From assembly GCA_022683945.1 (NCBI GenBank), contig JAJHSH010000052.1:1-60499 (forward strand): DNA of 60,499 bases. The letters run 5' to 3'. Source of the DNA: Candidatus Acetothermia bacterium. Lineage in GTDB: Bacteria; Bipolaricaulota; Bipolaricaulia; RBG-16-55-9; DRXL01. Shown one piece after another: positions 15,117 to 23,604 of the stretch. The notes below the pieces were generated by a model. That model saw nothing but the letters and a program-made list of their open reading frames with translations. It searched no databases and was not told the origin of the DNA. Both the position numbers and the translations under genes were made by a program. Within the stretch, counting starts at the first letter, position 1, and each line of letters begins with the position of its first letter.

Positions 15117-17432
15117 ATGGCGCGAAAATTGGAGGCAGCGATCCGAGAGACTTCTCAGTTCTTTGGAGGCGATGAGCTGCGTGTTCGTTGCTTTTTAGAC
15201 AAATACGCACTACGCAATCTTGCGGGAAAAGTCGTAGAGAAAACGCCACTGGAGATGTGGGAGCGCGTGGCGCGCGAGATCGCGTCTGTAGAGCTGGACG
15301 CGAAGAAGCGCCGCGACTGGGAGAAGAGATTTTATTGGTTACTAGAAGATTTTCGCTTTATCCCCGGCGGGCGGATTATGTTCGGCGCGGGCCAGCCAAG
15401 ACGCGCCACGTTGCTCAATTGCTACGTCATTCCCATTAAAGAAGATTCGATCGAAGAGATCTTTGAATGGTGCAAAGAAGCGGCGCGCACCTACTCTTTG
15501 GGAGGAGGTGTCGGCACGGATATTTCGGTGCTGCGCCCCAGAGGCTCACCCGTCAACAATTCTGCTATTTACTCTTCAGGCTCGGTGAGCTTTATGGATC
15601 TCTTCTCGACTACTACGGGGACCATCGGTCAGAGCGGCCGGCGAGGAGCCCTGATGATCACCATCAGCGTAGGCCATCCCGATGTTTTGGATTTTATTGA
15701 TATTAAGAACGACCCGGAGCGCAAGAAAGTCCAGTACGCCAACATCAGCGTGCGGATGACTGACGAGTTTATGAGAGCCGTCGAGCGCGACGATGACTTT
15801 GTGCTCGCGTTTGAAAACGAGCGCATCGGGCGTTTTACCAAAAAAGTACGGGCACGCGAAATCTGGGGAAAATTGGTGAAGAGCGCTTGGGCGAGCGCCG
15901 AACCGGGAGTTCTCTTCTGGGACAACGTCAAGCGCGAGTCCACTACAGAGTACAACGGGATGGAAGTCTGCACGGTCAACCCCTGCGCGGAGATCAGCCT
16001 TGAACCCTACGGATGTTGCTGTCTGGGCAATGTGAATCTCTCGAAATTTGTGTTAGAGAGCTTCACGGTCAGCGCTCAAGTAGATTGGGCGAACTTAGAA
16101 AAAGCCCTGCGCTACGCCACGCGCTTCTTGGACAACGTTTTGGATTACAACGCCGACCGACACCCATTACCGACCCAGAAGACCGCAAGTCTGCACTCGC
16201 GTCGTATTGGAGTCGGATTCACAGGTTTGGGGGACATGCTCATCAAGCTGGGCTTCAAGTACGATACCGAAGAGGCAATTGAGTTTACCGATCAGCTCTT
16301 TGCGCGCATCAAGCATATCGTCTATGACGAGAGCACAGAACTATCTGCTGAGAAGGGGGCGTTCCCGGCCTTCGATTTCCAGAAGCATTCGAGAAATGCC
16401 TATATTAAGCGCTTGAACGAAGAGACCCTCAAGAAGATAGAGAAGAACGGTCTGCGCAACGCGGCTCTGCTCACCGTGCCGCCGGTGGGATCGGGCTCGG
16501 TCTTGGCAGGCTGCACCTCGGGGATCGAGCCGATCTTTTCGCTAACATATCTGCGCAAATCGAAGTCCCTGAGCAAAGAAGAATTTGAAGTGAGCCATCC
16601 GTTGGTGCGGGAGTATATGGAGATCAAGGAGCTCAAAAGTCTCAAAGAGCTGCCGGAGATCTTCGTCACGGCGCATGAGATCGAACCGATGATGCGGGTG
16701 CGCATGCAGGCGACGATTCAAAAGCACATTGACCATGCGATCTCCAGCACGGTCAATCTCGCCAAAGATATATCCCCCGAAACGATTGGAGATATTTATC
16801 TGGAAGCGTGGAAGGCAGGCTGTAAGGGGATTACTGTATACAGAGAGGGCTCGCGCGAGGGCATCTTACTGACGCAGACGGAAGCGAAAGCTCAAAGAGA
16901 GAGCGAGAAGCCCGCGCGCGCTACGCTGGCTCCGCGCCCGCGTCCCAAAGTCGTCAAGGGCAAGACCTATCGCATGAAGACCGAATTGGGGACGGTTTTT
17001 ATTACGGTCAACGAAGACGAAGAGGGGATTGTAGAAGTCTTCGTGCAAGGGCTGGGAAAATCCGGGACGGCGAGCGCGGCCTTTGCGGAAGCCATCGGGC
17101 GATTGATCTCGCTGGCGCTGCGCTCCGGGGTGAAGCCCAGCGCCATCATTGACCAGCTCGGTCTGATTCGCGGTCCGCGCCCCGTCGTTCAAGAGGACGG
17201 AACGGTCGTCTTCTCCGTGCCCGATGCGATCGCCAAAGCGATTGGTGAGTATCTCAAGGGCGGCGAGCAACTGAAGCTGCTCGAAGAAGTGAAGCCCAAT
17301 CCGCCGCACACGGGTGCGAACGGGCACGATGCCAAGCGCGATGTGGAGCTGTGCCCCAGCTGCGGTGGCGTGGTGATCTTCACCAACGGCTGTTATGTCT
17401 GCAGCGACTGCGGCTTTTCCGAGTGCGATTGA
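15117..17432 (+). CDS. nrdJ: Adenosylcobalamin-dependent class II ribonucleotide reductase
   Basis: NrdJ makes deoxyribonucleotides using adenosylcobalamin as radical source and works with or without oxygen. The 771-residue product has TLLNCYVIP (redox Cys), SLGGGVGTDISVLRP, the catalytic NPCAEISLEPYG (Cys plus Glu), TVPPVGSGSVLAGCTSGIEPIF and the vitamin-B12-type C-terminal extension. That extension ends in a zinc ribbon, CPSCGG...CSDCGFSEC. No N-terminal ATP-cone is seen. ATG 15117 follows AAAGGAGGGT; the longer frame lacks a ribosome site. The nearby corrinoid uptake operon would feed it. No intein. Confidence 0.96.
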   Translation: MARKLEAAIRETSQFFGGDELRVRCFLDKYALRNLAGKVVEKTPLEMWERVAREIASVELDAKKRRDWEKRFYWLLEDFRFIPGGRIMFGAGQPRRATLLNCYVIPIKEDSIEEIFEWCKEAARTYSLGGGVGTDISVLRPRGSPVNNSAIYSSGSVSFMDLFSTTTGTIGQSGRRGALMITISVGHPDVLDFIDIKNDPERKKVQYANISVRMTDEFMRAVERDDDFVLAFENERIGRFTKKVRAREIWGKLVKSAWASAEPGVLFWDNVKRESTTEYNGMEVCTVNPCAEISLEPYGCCCLGNVNLSKFVLESFTVSAQVDWANLEKALRYATRFLDNVLDYNADRHPLPTQKTASLHSRRIGVGFTGLGDMLIKLGFKYDTEEAIEFTDQLFARIKHIVYDESTELSAEKGAFPAFDFQKHSRNAYIKRLNEETLKKIEKNGLRNAALLTVPPVGSGSVLAGCTSGIEPIFSLTYLRKSKSLSKEEFEVSHPLVREYMEIKELKSLKELPEIFVTAHEIEPMMRVRMQATIQKHIDHAISSTVNLAKDISPETIGDIYLEAWKAGCKGITVYREGSREGILLTQTEAKAQRESEKPARATLAPRPRPKVVKGKTYRMKTELGTVFITVNEDEEGIVEVFVQGLGKSGTASAAFAEAIGRLISLALRSGVKPSAIIDQLGLIRGPRPVVQEDGTVVFSVPDAIAKAIGEYLKGGEQLKLLEEVKPNPPHTGANGHDAKRDVELCPSCGGVVIFTNGCYVCSDCGFSECD

Positions 17433-17433
17433 G

Positions 17434-18093
17434 ATGATAAAAGCCGTTCTCTTCGACATGGACGGGACGTTGGTGCAGTACGACGGGCCTTTTCAGAGCA
17501 GTTGGGATGCCGTAGGCTATAGCGCGGGACTGAAAGCCGAATGGAATAGACTCTTAGAAGATTATTTCCCCAAAAAAGATGCCTACTGGGAATGGATGGA
17601 CGCAAACGCGCAATTGCTCAGGGGCCTCTCTTTTGAGCAGATTCGCAGCCGTGTTCTTCCTCCGCCTTACACCCCCGGCGTGCGCGAGACGATGCGCGCG
17701 CTCAAGCCCAAATATAAACTGGGCGTCCTCACCAGCGGGCTCGATTTCATTGCTGCGTATATCTGCCAAGACTTGGGGATGAATTTCTATCTGGCGAACG
17801 GCTTGAGCGTGTGTGATGGAGTCTTTACTGGAACGTGCGAGCGTCGCGTCTATCTCTGGAATAAAGATCAGCACTTGCGAGAGCTCTGTCGTTCTCAGGG
17901 GCTAGATCCCAGAGAAGTCTGCTTTGTCGGTGATCACGTCAACGATATTCCCGCGATGAACGCCGTCGGCTTCTCGATCGCTTTTGCTCCTAAAGACGCA
18001 GAGCTGCTGCAAGCTGCAGATGCACATACGGAAGATTTCCGAGAGATCCCAAAACTTATTAGCGAGCTTGCACTTGAGGCTTCTCCCCCGTAA
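17434..18093 (+). CDS. HAD-superfamily phosphatase
   Basis: The 219-residue protein has HAD motif I VLFDMDGTLVQYDG, motif II LGVLTSG, the C1-type helical cap between them, and motif III/IV CFVGDHVNDIPAMNAVG. It belongs to the phosphoglycolate/phosphoserine phosphatase-like group. The true start is ATG 17434, one base after the nrdJ stop, so it is cotranscribed with nrdJ. A nucleotide housekeeping role is only a guess from position. Confidence 0.85.
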   Translation: MIKAVLFDMDGTLVQYDGPFQSSWDAVGYSAGLKAEWNRLLEDYFPKKDAYWEWMDANAQLLRGLSFEQIRSRVLPPPYTPGVRETMRALKPKYKLGVLTSGLDFIAAYICQDLGMNFYLANGLSVCDGVFTGTCERRVYLWNKDQHLRELCRSQGLDPREVCFVGDHVNDIPAMNAVGFSIAFAPKDAELLQAADAHTEDFREIPKLISELALEASPP

Positions 18094-18116
18094 ACTCAAG
18101 CACGGGGAGGAAGCTC

Positions 18117-20081
18117 TTGCTCAAAAAAGTTCTGATCGCCAACCGCGGTGAGATCGCCCGACGGGTGATTCGGGCGTGCCGGGCCTTAGGGCTTCAGACA
18201 GTCGCTGTCTATTCCGAAGCCGACTGCTATGCCCTTCACGTTGAAGAGGCTGATGAGGCTTATTTGATCGGGCCACCCCCTCCTCGTGAGAGCTATCTCT
18301 GTAGTGATAAGATCATCGAGATCGCCCTAAAATCTGAGTGCCAAGCCGTCCATCCCGGCTACGGTTTCTTATCTGAAAACGCTGACTTTTCGCAAGCTGT
18401 CGAAGAAGCCAAGCTGGTCTTCGTCGGTCCCCAAGCTGAATCTATTCGGCTCTTGGGGGACAAGGTCGCCGCCCGTAGGTTGGCGCAATCGCTGGGCGTT
18501 CCCACCGTGCCCGGAACTCTAGAAAAGATCAGTGATCTTTCTGAGGCCCTTCGCACAGCCCAACAGATCGGCTATCCCGTGCTCATTAAAGCTGCTGCGG
18601 GCGGCGGCGGTAAGGGAATGCGTGTTGTCCAGAACGCCGAAGAGTTGCCCAGTCTGCTTGAACGCGCCATCTCCGAGGCCCAGTCGGCCTTTGGGGATCC
18701 CGCTGTTTTTATCGAAAAATTTATCCCGCAGGCCAAGCACATCGAAGTCCAGATCTTGGCGGACGGTCACGGGAACGTCGTCCATCTCCACGAGCGCGAG
18801 TGCTCGGTGCAGAGAAGACACCAAAAGCTCATTGAAGAATCCCCAGCGCCGCTGCTCTCCGAGGTCGAGCGCACCCGACTCTGCGAAGCAGCCGTAAAGC
18901 TCGCGCGCGCCGCGCGCTATCGCAGCGCCGGAACTGTTGAGTTTCTCTACGATTTCGACGCGAAGAGATTCTATTTTCTGGAGGTCAACACGCGCGTCCA
19001 AGTTGAACATCCCGTTACGGAGATGCGCACGGGAATAGATATAGTCCAAGAGCAGTTGCACATCGCTGCGGGTGAAAGACTCTCATTTGCTCAAACAGAT
19101 GTCCGCCCGCGCGGACACGCGATCGAACTGCGCATCTGCGCCGAGGACCCACTTAATAATTTCTATCCGTCGCTGGGTCAGATCGTTGAGCTGCAACTCC
19201 CGCAAGGCGAAGGGATTCGCATGGATCACGCCCTGCGACGCGGCGAGTGGGTGACGCCCTATTATGACCCGCTCATCGCGAAATTGATCGTCTGGTGCGA
19301 AGACCGTCCGCACGCGATGACGCGCGCGCTGACCGCCCTCGACGATCTTTTTATCTTAGGAGTACGCACCACCGGCGGTTTTCACTACCGAGCGCTGCAG
19401 AACGAGATCTTTCGTTCGGGGGCATACTTCACAGATTTCATCGAGCGGGAGCGCGAGCGACTTTTCAGCTCTGTAGCAGAGCCGAAGATCAGTGCTCTCT
19501 CCTTAGCGGCGATCTTGCGTGAAGTACACGGACTATCTATGGAAAACAGAGAGCAAAAGATGAGCTTTGCAGTAACCGTTGACGGTCGGATGAGTGAATA
19601 TGCGCTCAAGCTGAGTAACCCCCTTGTCATCGTTCGGCGGGCGGGCGAGGAGTTCCCGGCGCGGTTGAGCGCGAAGCCGGGCTCCAAGCTCTATAGTTTA
19701 AGTCTGGGAGAAGAACTGCTGAAGCTGGCGATGAAGCGCGAGGGCGATCATTGGGTCGTCCTGTGGCGTGGCCAAGAGCTGGCGATCAAAGTAGAGCGAG
19801 CGGTGGCCAAGCGCTATCGCGCGCTTTTGCGCAGCACCACGGCCTCTCTGGAGCCGACGGTGCAAGAAGTCGCGAGCCACATGCCGGGGCTGATACTCAA
19901 AGTCTCTGTTGGGGAGGGCCAGCGCGTCGAACCGGGGGAATCGCTCTTTGTGCTGGAAGCGATGAAGATGGAGAACGAGATCAAGAGTTCGGTGAAGGGG
20001 GTCATTGAGAAGCTCTGTGTGAAGTCGAGAGACCAGGTCGAGAAGGGGCAGTTGCTCTGCACGATCCGCGCAGAAGAGTGA
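18117..20081 (+). CDS. Biotin carboxylase fused to biotin carboxyl carrier domain (acyl-CoA carboxylase alpha)
   Basis: The 654-residue protein starts at TTG 18117 behind GGGGAGGAAG. Residues 1-450 are biotin carboxylase: IANRGEIARRVIRAC, AAAGGGGKGMRVV (ATP grasp), HIEVQILADGHGN, FLEVNTRVQVEHPVTE. The C-terminal 75 residues are a biotinyl domain with the modified Lys in EAMKMENEIKS. This is the architecture of acetyl-/propionyl-/methylcrotonyl-CoA carboxylase alpha subunits. No carboxyltransferase subunit is in the window, so the acyl substrate is undecided. Confidence 0.93.
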   Translation: MLKKVLIANRGEIARRVIRACRALGLQTVAVYSEADCYALHVEEADEAYLIGPPPPRESYLCSDKIIEIALKSECQAVHPGYGFLSENADFSQAVEEAKLVFVGPQAESIRLLGDKVAARRLAQSLGVPTVPGTLEKISDLSEALRTAQQIGYPVLIKAAAGGGGKGMRVVQNAEELPSLLERAISEAQSAFGDPAVFIEKFIPQAKHIEVQILADGHGNVVHLHERECSVQRRHQKLIEESPAPLLSEVERTRLCEAAVKLARAARYRSAGTVEFLYDFDAKRFYFLEVNTRVQVEHPVTEMRTGIDIVQEQLHIAAGERLSFAQTDVRPRGHAIELRICAEDPLNNFYPSLGQIVELQLPQGEGIRMDHALRRGEWVTPYYDPLIAKLIVWCEDRPHAMTRALTALDDLFILGVRTTGGFHYRALQNEIFRSGAYFTDFIERERERLFSSVAEPKISALSLAAILREVHGLSMENREQKMSFAVTVDGRMSEYALKLSNPLVIVRRAGEEFPARLSAKPGSKLYSLSLGEELLKLAMKREGDHWVVLWRGQELAIKVERAVAKRYRALLRSTTASLEPTVQEVASHMPGLILKVSVGEGQRVEPGESLFVLEAMKMENEIKSSVKGVIEKLCVKSRDQVEKGQLLCTIRAEE

Positions 20082-20161
20082 ACGCGGGCCAACTTCTCTT
20101 CCACAGCCTCCTGGATCGCACGGCTTCGGCTGGGAAACTTGCCTTCCTTGAGTGATTGCAA
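20082..20161 (-). pseudogene. Fragment of a ribbon-helix-helix antitoxin
   Basis: Between the carboxylase stop and the attC-like site, the minus strand reads QSLKEGKFPSRSRAIQEA followed by VEEKLARVH. This is the recognisable C-terminal helix region of ParD/CopG-type antitoxins (KxGxFPSRSxAIxEAVxEKL). The N-terminal beta-strand half is missing at the recombination site and the frame runs into carboxylase DNA, so it is a vestige of a lost toxin-antitoxin cassette. Confidence 0.55.
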
Positions 20162-20168
20162 TCACGCC

Positions 20169-20238
20169 GCCCAACGCCCGGCATCAGCGGCGGCGCGCAG
20201 ATCGCGCCCGCCCAGCTCAGCCCGTCATTGCGTTCAGC
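20169..20238 (-). mobile_element. Possible attC site after the cupin gene
   Basis: On the minus strand GCTGAAC (20238-20232) and GTTGGGC (20175-20169) bound a GC-rich imperfect hairpin, with GCTGAACGC opposite GCGTTGGGC. The cupin stop lies inside the element. GTTGGGCGG recurs at 931-939, 28101-28109 and 29248-29256. The L-box pairing is poorer than in the sites at 812 and 27982, so this one is tentative. Confidence 0.45.
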
Positions 20239-20603
20239 ATATGGTCCATGACATGGATGTGTTCGCGTTGCGGGCTGAATAGAATGATCTCGGAGTCCTT
20301 GACTACCCGCACGCTATGGCCCGGCGGCCAGTAGAAGAGGTCGTTCCCCTTGCACGTTTCGACCTTACCGTCGGTGTATGTCACCACGACCTCCCCGGAG
20401 AGCATGTAGCCCCAGTGCGGCGCGTGGCAGGCATCGTCCTTTAGGCCCTTCAGGAGCGGCGCAATGTCAGTGCCGGCGCCGAGGGAGAAGTATTCGCCTA
20501 CCATCTTGCCGAAGCCGGTTGCGTCACCGAAGTCGGTGGCGACACGCGCGACGGCACCGGGAACGTTGATCTTGGCAGGAATCTGATCTTTGGGTATACG
20601 CAT
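20217..20603 (-). CDS. Small cupin-domain protein
   Basis: The 128-residue protein contains one cupin barrel: APHWGYMLSGEVVVTYTDGKVETCKGNDLFYWPPGHSVRVVKD spans residues 61-103, with cupin motif 1 around HWGYMLSGE and motif 2 around YWPPGHSV. Its function is unknown; such cupins are often metal-binding sensors or isomerases. It is followed by an attC-like site and probably travelled as a cassette gene. Confidence 0.75.
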   Translation of the reverse strand: MRIPKDQIPAKINVPGAVARVATDFGDATGFGKMVGEYFSLGAGTDIAPLLKGLKDDACHAPHWGYMLSGEVVVTYTDGKVETCKGNDLFYWPPGHSVRVVKDSEIILFSPQREHIHVMDHMLNAMTG

Positions 20604-20665
20604 GATATGCCTCCTCTCATTGGTTGCACACCTATGGTTGCCTCGTCAGTATTGTAATGCAAGAA

Positions 20666-20800
20666 TCACGACCCGTCAAGGCCGGAGAAAGCCAGATGGT
20701 GCACTTCCGCCTCTGCGTCGGGCGCCACGCGGTAGACCTTGCCCACGATCAAGCTGGCCTTGTTATCATTGTTGTCAATACAGATCACAAAACGGCTCAT
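20666..20800 (-). CDS. Small conserved hypothetical protein, apparently truncated
   Basis: From ATG 20800 behind GGTGATTCG, a 44-codon frame reads MSRFVICIDNNDNKASLIVG then KVYRVAPDAEAEVHHL before ending. The start matches a small family with the pattern FVxCIDNxxxxASLxxGKxYxVLPDEEA. Relatives continue into a SGEDYLYP tail that is absent here. Function unknown. It lies between the cupin and hicA on the same strand. Confidence 0.5.
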   Translation of the reverse strand: MSRFVICIDNNDNKASLIVGKVYRVAPDAEAEVHHLAFSGLDGS

Positions 20801-20897
20801 CGAATCACCCTCTTGATCTTGAAATCCCTTCGACCTATGCCATGCGTCTCAAACCAGTGTATCTCGGCTTTGCAAATGGTGTCGTCTGCAAAGCGCT

Positions 20898-21089
20898 TCA
20901 CGTTTTCACCGATGGGATGCCCAGATCTTTACAAATTTTGCGGGCTAAACCATCATCAATCTCCCGGTGCCTGGGCACAGCAGATCGCTTGTTCAAACTG
21001 GGATTGTGCCACCATGAGTGCCGACGACCTTCACGAAGAGACTCACAGCCATGAGTGCGAAGATGCTGGAGAAGCTCCCGGCGTTTCAT
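20898..21089 (-). CDS. hicA: HicA-family mRNA interferase toxin
   Basis: The 63-residue protein has the compact HicA dsRBD-like fold with the family core REGRRHSWWHNP and SAVPRHREIDDGLARKI. The catalytic His sits in the RHSWWHN segment. Full length for the family. Its ATG overlaps the stop of hicB (ATGA), giving the antitoxin-first order. This is one of several toxin-antitoxin modules in this accessory block and appears intact. Confidence 0.88.
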   Translation of the reverse strand: MKRRELLQHLRTHGCESLREGRRHSWWHNPSLNKRSAVPRHREIDDGLARKICKDLGIPSVKT

Positions 21090-21298
21090 ATCGCGATGAC
21101 TGCTTCTTCAAAATCCTCACCCGCAACTTTAAGAGCTTCACGACGGTTGAATTCTAACGCCTCCTGGAGCGTGATCTTGAGGCTCTCCAGTAACTCCTCT
21201 TTGGAGGCTCCCTGGCAGTTCACCCCAGGCACCTCTTCAATCCAGCCGATCCACCACTTCCCAGTTTGCTTGATCACGGCTGTATACTGTTGTTTCAT
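21086..21298 (-). CDS. hicB: HicB-family antitoxin
   Basis: The 70-residue product has the HicB N-terminal half: YTAVIKQTGKWWIGWIEEVPGVNCQGASKEELLESLKITL spans residues 5-44. A short EALEFNRREAL helix follows. No separate DNA-binding domain is visible, as in short HicB proteins. It is transcribed from TTGCCG-17-TATAAT at 21334-21362 and coupled to hicA by a 4-bp overlap. Confidence 0.88.
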   Translation of the reverse strand: MKQQYTAVIKQTGKWWIGWIEEVPGVNCQGASKEELLESLKITLQEALEFNRREALKVAGEDFEEAVIAI

Positions 21299-21333
21299 GG
21301 AAACCCTTTCTTTTTCACTCGCATAATCGCTGT

Positions 21334-21362
21334 ATTATAGGCATTGCAGAGTTCGCCGGCAA
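21334..21362 (-). promoter_or_regulatory. Promoter of hicBA
   Basis: Minus-strand TTGCCG (21362-21357), 17 bp, TATAAT (21339-21334). The predicted start is about 30 bp before the hicB ATG at 21298. Confidence 0.55.
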
Positions 21363-21397
21363 CGTGGGAGGAGGATAAAACGAGCAAGAAAACAGAT

Positions 21398-21464
21398 CCA
21401 GACAGCGACCTACTCTTGCAGGCCCTCACGAGCCCACCACCACCGGCGCGGGCGGGCTGACGGG
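21398..21464 (-). pseudogene. Divergent 3' fragment of a 5S rRNA gene
   Basis: About 65 bp match the 3' half of the intact 5S gene (23605-23670) in the same orientation, with roughly five substitutions and one small indel. The shared block includes GCGACCTACTCTTGC and the GGCGCGGGCGGGCT region. The 5' half of 5S is absent and similarity ends abruptly near 21464. It is a decayed 5S remnant or a displaced fragment from an insertion event downstream of 5S. Confidence 0.8.
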
Positions 21465-21537
21465 CAGCTAGTAGCGTGCTTTTCAGCCTTGCACAACGAG
21501 AATAGAGCGTGTAGGATATATCCGAGAGGTTGTTCTT

Positions 21538-21792
21538 ATGCCCAAGCACAAAGCACAGACTATCCCAGTCACACTGCACCTCACGACCGAGCAGGTGAAG
21601 GCACTCCTGCGCCAAGTCATGGGAGCACCAGAGAAAGATTGGATGGACGACCCACGCATCCTGCAGATGCTGGCTGAACGCGACCACCAAGTTGCTGCCG
21701 ACCTGCGCGCAGGGAAATTCGCCACTTTGACGGAGTTGCAAGCGCGATGGAGCAAGAGACGGGCAAAAGTCCAAAGGCAGCCTACAAGCTGA
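21538..21792 (+). CDS. Antitoxin partner of a RelE-type toxin
   Basis: The 84-residue, charged, mostly helical protein (LTTEQVKALLRQVMG, then a C-terminal RAGKFATLTELQARW) directly precedes and overlaps a RelE-fold toxin gene. The RAGKFxTLxEL tail is typical of antitoxins that wrap around RelE toxins. I do not recognise its DNA-binding family. It is the only plus-strand pair in this block. Confidence 0.7.
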   Translation: MPKHKAQTIPVTLHLTTEQVKALLRQVMGAPEKDWMDDPRILQMLAERDHQVAADLRAGKFATLTELQARWSKRRAKVQRQPTS

Positions 21793-22067
21793 TTGTCCCC
21801 AATGCCGTGCAAAAGGATCTCCGCCGGCTGCCGCCCCAACTCCAAGAAGAGCTTTTATTTCAACACCTGCCTGCCATCCAGCGGACTCCCTATAAGGCTC
21901 CCTTCCTCGTGGGAGAGTTTCGAGGTATGCGAAGATATCCGCTCTCCTTTGGGGGCACAGAGTATCGCATTACATATCGGGTGATGGAAACAACCAAGGC
22001 TGTTGTGTTGATCATGGTGGGTTCTCGAGAGGGTTACTATGAGCGCTTGCGCCAGCGCATCCGCTGA
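21747..22067 (+). CDS. RelE/ParE-family toxin
   Basis: The product (up to 106 residues from ATG 21747) has the RelE-fold core: YKLIVPNAVQKDLRRLPPQ, VGEFRGMRRYPLSFGG, YRITYRV and a closing VVLIMVGSREGYYERL. Such toxins cleave mRNA on the ribosome or inhibit gyrase. The start overlaps the antitoxin by 46 bp; a slightly later start is possible. Intact in length. Confidence 0.8.
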   Translation: MEQETGKSPKAAYKLIVPNAVQKDLRRLPPQLQEELLFQHLPAIQRTPYKAPFLVGEFRGMRRYPLSFGGTEYRITYRVMETTKAVVLIMVGSREGYYERLRQRIR

Positions 22068-22185
22068 TGGTAGCCTTTAACCTTTTCTGTCACTTTCAAC
22101 AGCATGAGCTGAAGATGCTGTCTGCCAAGTTGTGAAGCAAAGGGAAGTGATGGCGTGAATCTTTGTTCTTGACGAAAAACATTTA

Positions 22186-22245
22186 TGATAACGTCCAGCG
22201 TCAGCCGCGTTGCGGAGCAACGTCGGCTGCAACCCGTTGTTAGGT
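22186..22245 (-). mobile_element. Compact attC site after the quinone reductase gene
   Basis: On the minus strand ACCTAAC (22245-22239) and GTTATCA (22192-22186) bound a 60-bp hairpin whose inner arms are CAGCCGACGTTGC and GCAACG(T)CGGCTG around a GGA/TCC tip. The gene-proximal arm has an extra A relative to the distal arm (CAGCCGACGTTGC versus CAGCCGCGTTGC), matching the polarity seen at 27982-28107. The oxidoreductase stop TAA lies inside ACCTAAC. Confidence 0.7.
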
Positions 22246-23214
22246 TTTACTACTCTGTTCCACAGTGATGACGACTTTCCCTTGGGCGTGCTCTTCTTCC
22301 ATATACCGGATGGCTTCAGGAACCTCGCTCAGCGGATACTTGCGATCGATCCATGGGACGATCCTGCCGGCTTCCAGAAGTTCCCCCAGGTGGACGAGAT
22401 CCTTGTGGTTGAGTCTCGCGAAGACCATGCCCAGTTTCTTGCGCCCGAACCTAGACATCAGGGGGCCCACCAGCACGGCCTCGAGGAAGTGAGCCATACT
22501 GCCTCCGATGCAGACGTAGTTTCCTTGGGGATTCAGTGCACGCCTATAGACTGAGAGCGGGTGATAACCGCTCACAGCCAAGATCAGGTCGTAACTCTGT
22601 CGGTTTCGGGTGAAATCTTCCTTCGTGTAATCAATGACGTGGCCTGCCCCCAGCGAACGCACCATCTCCAGGTTTCTTGTGCTGCACACAGCAGTCACTT
22701 CTGCCCCAAAGTGCTTGGCAAGTTGCACAGCAAACGTTCCCACCCCGCCAGAGGCGCCCTGGATCAAGACCTTTTGCCCGGGGCGGATGCCACCGGCGTA
22801 GCGGATAGCCTGCAGAGCGGTGAGGGCCGCCCCAGGCACAGCCGCGGCTTCTTCGAAGGATCGGTTCGTCGGCTTCAGTGCCAGATTGGCTTCTCGGGCA
22901 AGGGCATACTCTGCAAATGCGCCCCTCGCACCGCCAAACACCTCATCCCCTGGCCGAAACTGCGTGACGTTTTCGCCTACCGCTTCGACGTGCCCCGCTA
23001 CGTCCGATCCAAAGCGCGGGTTGGGTCTGAGAAGCCCTCCGAACACCAAGCGCGTAAGAAAGGGAGAGCCTCTCACTATGTGGTAATCAGCCGCGTTTAT
23101 AGACGCGGCATGCACTTTAACCAGGATTTGATTTTCCTTCGGGGTAGGTTTTTCAATCTCTCTGAGCTGCAGAACATCCGGCGGTCCGTATTTTGTGTGC
23201 ACAATCGCTTTCAT
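22240..23214 (-). CDS. Zinc-independent quinone oxidoreductase, MDR superfamily
   Basis: The 324-residue protein is a medium-chain dehydrogenase/reductase of the QOR type: MKAIVHTKYGPPDVLQL, NAADYHIVRG, NPRFGSDVAGHVEAVG and the NADPH-binding VLIQGASGGVGTFAVQLAKH (AXXGXXG-like). No structural zinc Cys cluster is present. It reduces a quinone or enone with NADPH. It follows DUF2442 by 15 bp on the same strand and ends within an attC site, so the pair may be one cassette. Confidence 0.88.
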   Translation of the reverse strand: MKAIVHTKYGPPDVLQLREIEKPTPKENQILVKVHAASINAADYHIVRGSPFLTRLVFGGLLRPNPRFGSDVAGHVEAVGENVTQFRPGDEVFGGARGAFAEYALAREANLALKPTNRSFEEAAAVPGAALTALQAIRYAGGIRPGQKVLIQGASGGVGTFAVQLAKHFGAEVTAVCSTRNLEMVRSLGAGHVIDYTKEDFTRNRQSYDLILAVSGYHPLSVYRRALNPQGNYVCIGGSMAHFLEAVLVGPLMSRFGRKKLGMVFARLNHKDLVHLGELLEAGRIVPWIDRKYPLSEVPEAIRYMEEEHAQGKVVITVEQSSKT

Positions 23215-23229
23215 GAGCTGCCTCCGAGA

Positions 23230-23484
23230 TCACGGTGATCCGGCGAACTTGAGTCCGGTGATCTTCAGATAGATAGCATCTGGGCAGAGGTCAATCTGGT
23301 CATCCCAGGCAACCTCACCACTCGGCCCAACGTGGGCTTTTTCAAACTCCTTGTAATCTTGCCACGGGGCAAAGATGCCTTTGCCGACCAAGTCGGATAA
23401 ATCTAGGATACCCTCGACACCATCTGAGAATCTGACCCAGAACTGATAGTGTTCTAGTGGCTTAACCTCTGTGACTGTCGGCAT
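23230..23484 (-). CDS. DUF2442 domain protein
   Basis: The 84-residue protein matches DUF2442: VTEVKPLEHYQFWVRFSDGVEG then DLSDLVGKGIFAPW and AWDDQIDLCPDAIYLKITG. DUF2442 genes often pair with DUF4160 genes and are suspected antitoxins; no such partner is here. The downstream neighbour is the quinone reductase. Confidence 0.82.
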   Translation of the reverse strand: MPTVTEVKPLEHYQFWVRFSDGVEGILDLSDLVGKGIFAPWQDYKEFEKAHVGPSGEVAWDDQIDLCPDAIYLKITGLKFAGSP

Positions 23485-23510
23485 AAGTGATGAACCTCGC
23501 TCAGCGTGAG

Positions 23511-23539
23511 ATTATAGAATGAAAGAACAGTTGCCGCAA
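23511..23539 (-). promoter_or_regulatory. Promoter of the DUF2442-quinone reductase unit
   Basis: Minus-strand TTGCGG (23539-23534), 17 bp, TATAAT (23516-23511), ending 27 bp before ATG 23484. The -35 box overlaps the palindrome CAGTTGC/GCAACTG. Confidence 0.55.
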
Positions 23540-23604
23540 CTGCGGGAGGCCGAGCAGAGACCGCTCAAAACTACTGGAAGCAAGAGGTAACGCAAAAATA
23601 AAAC

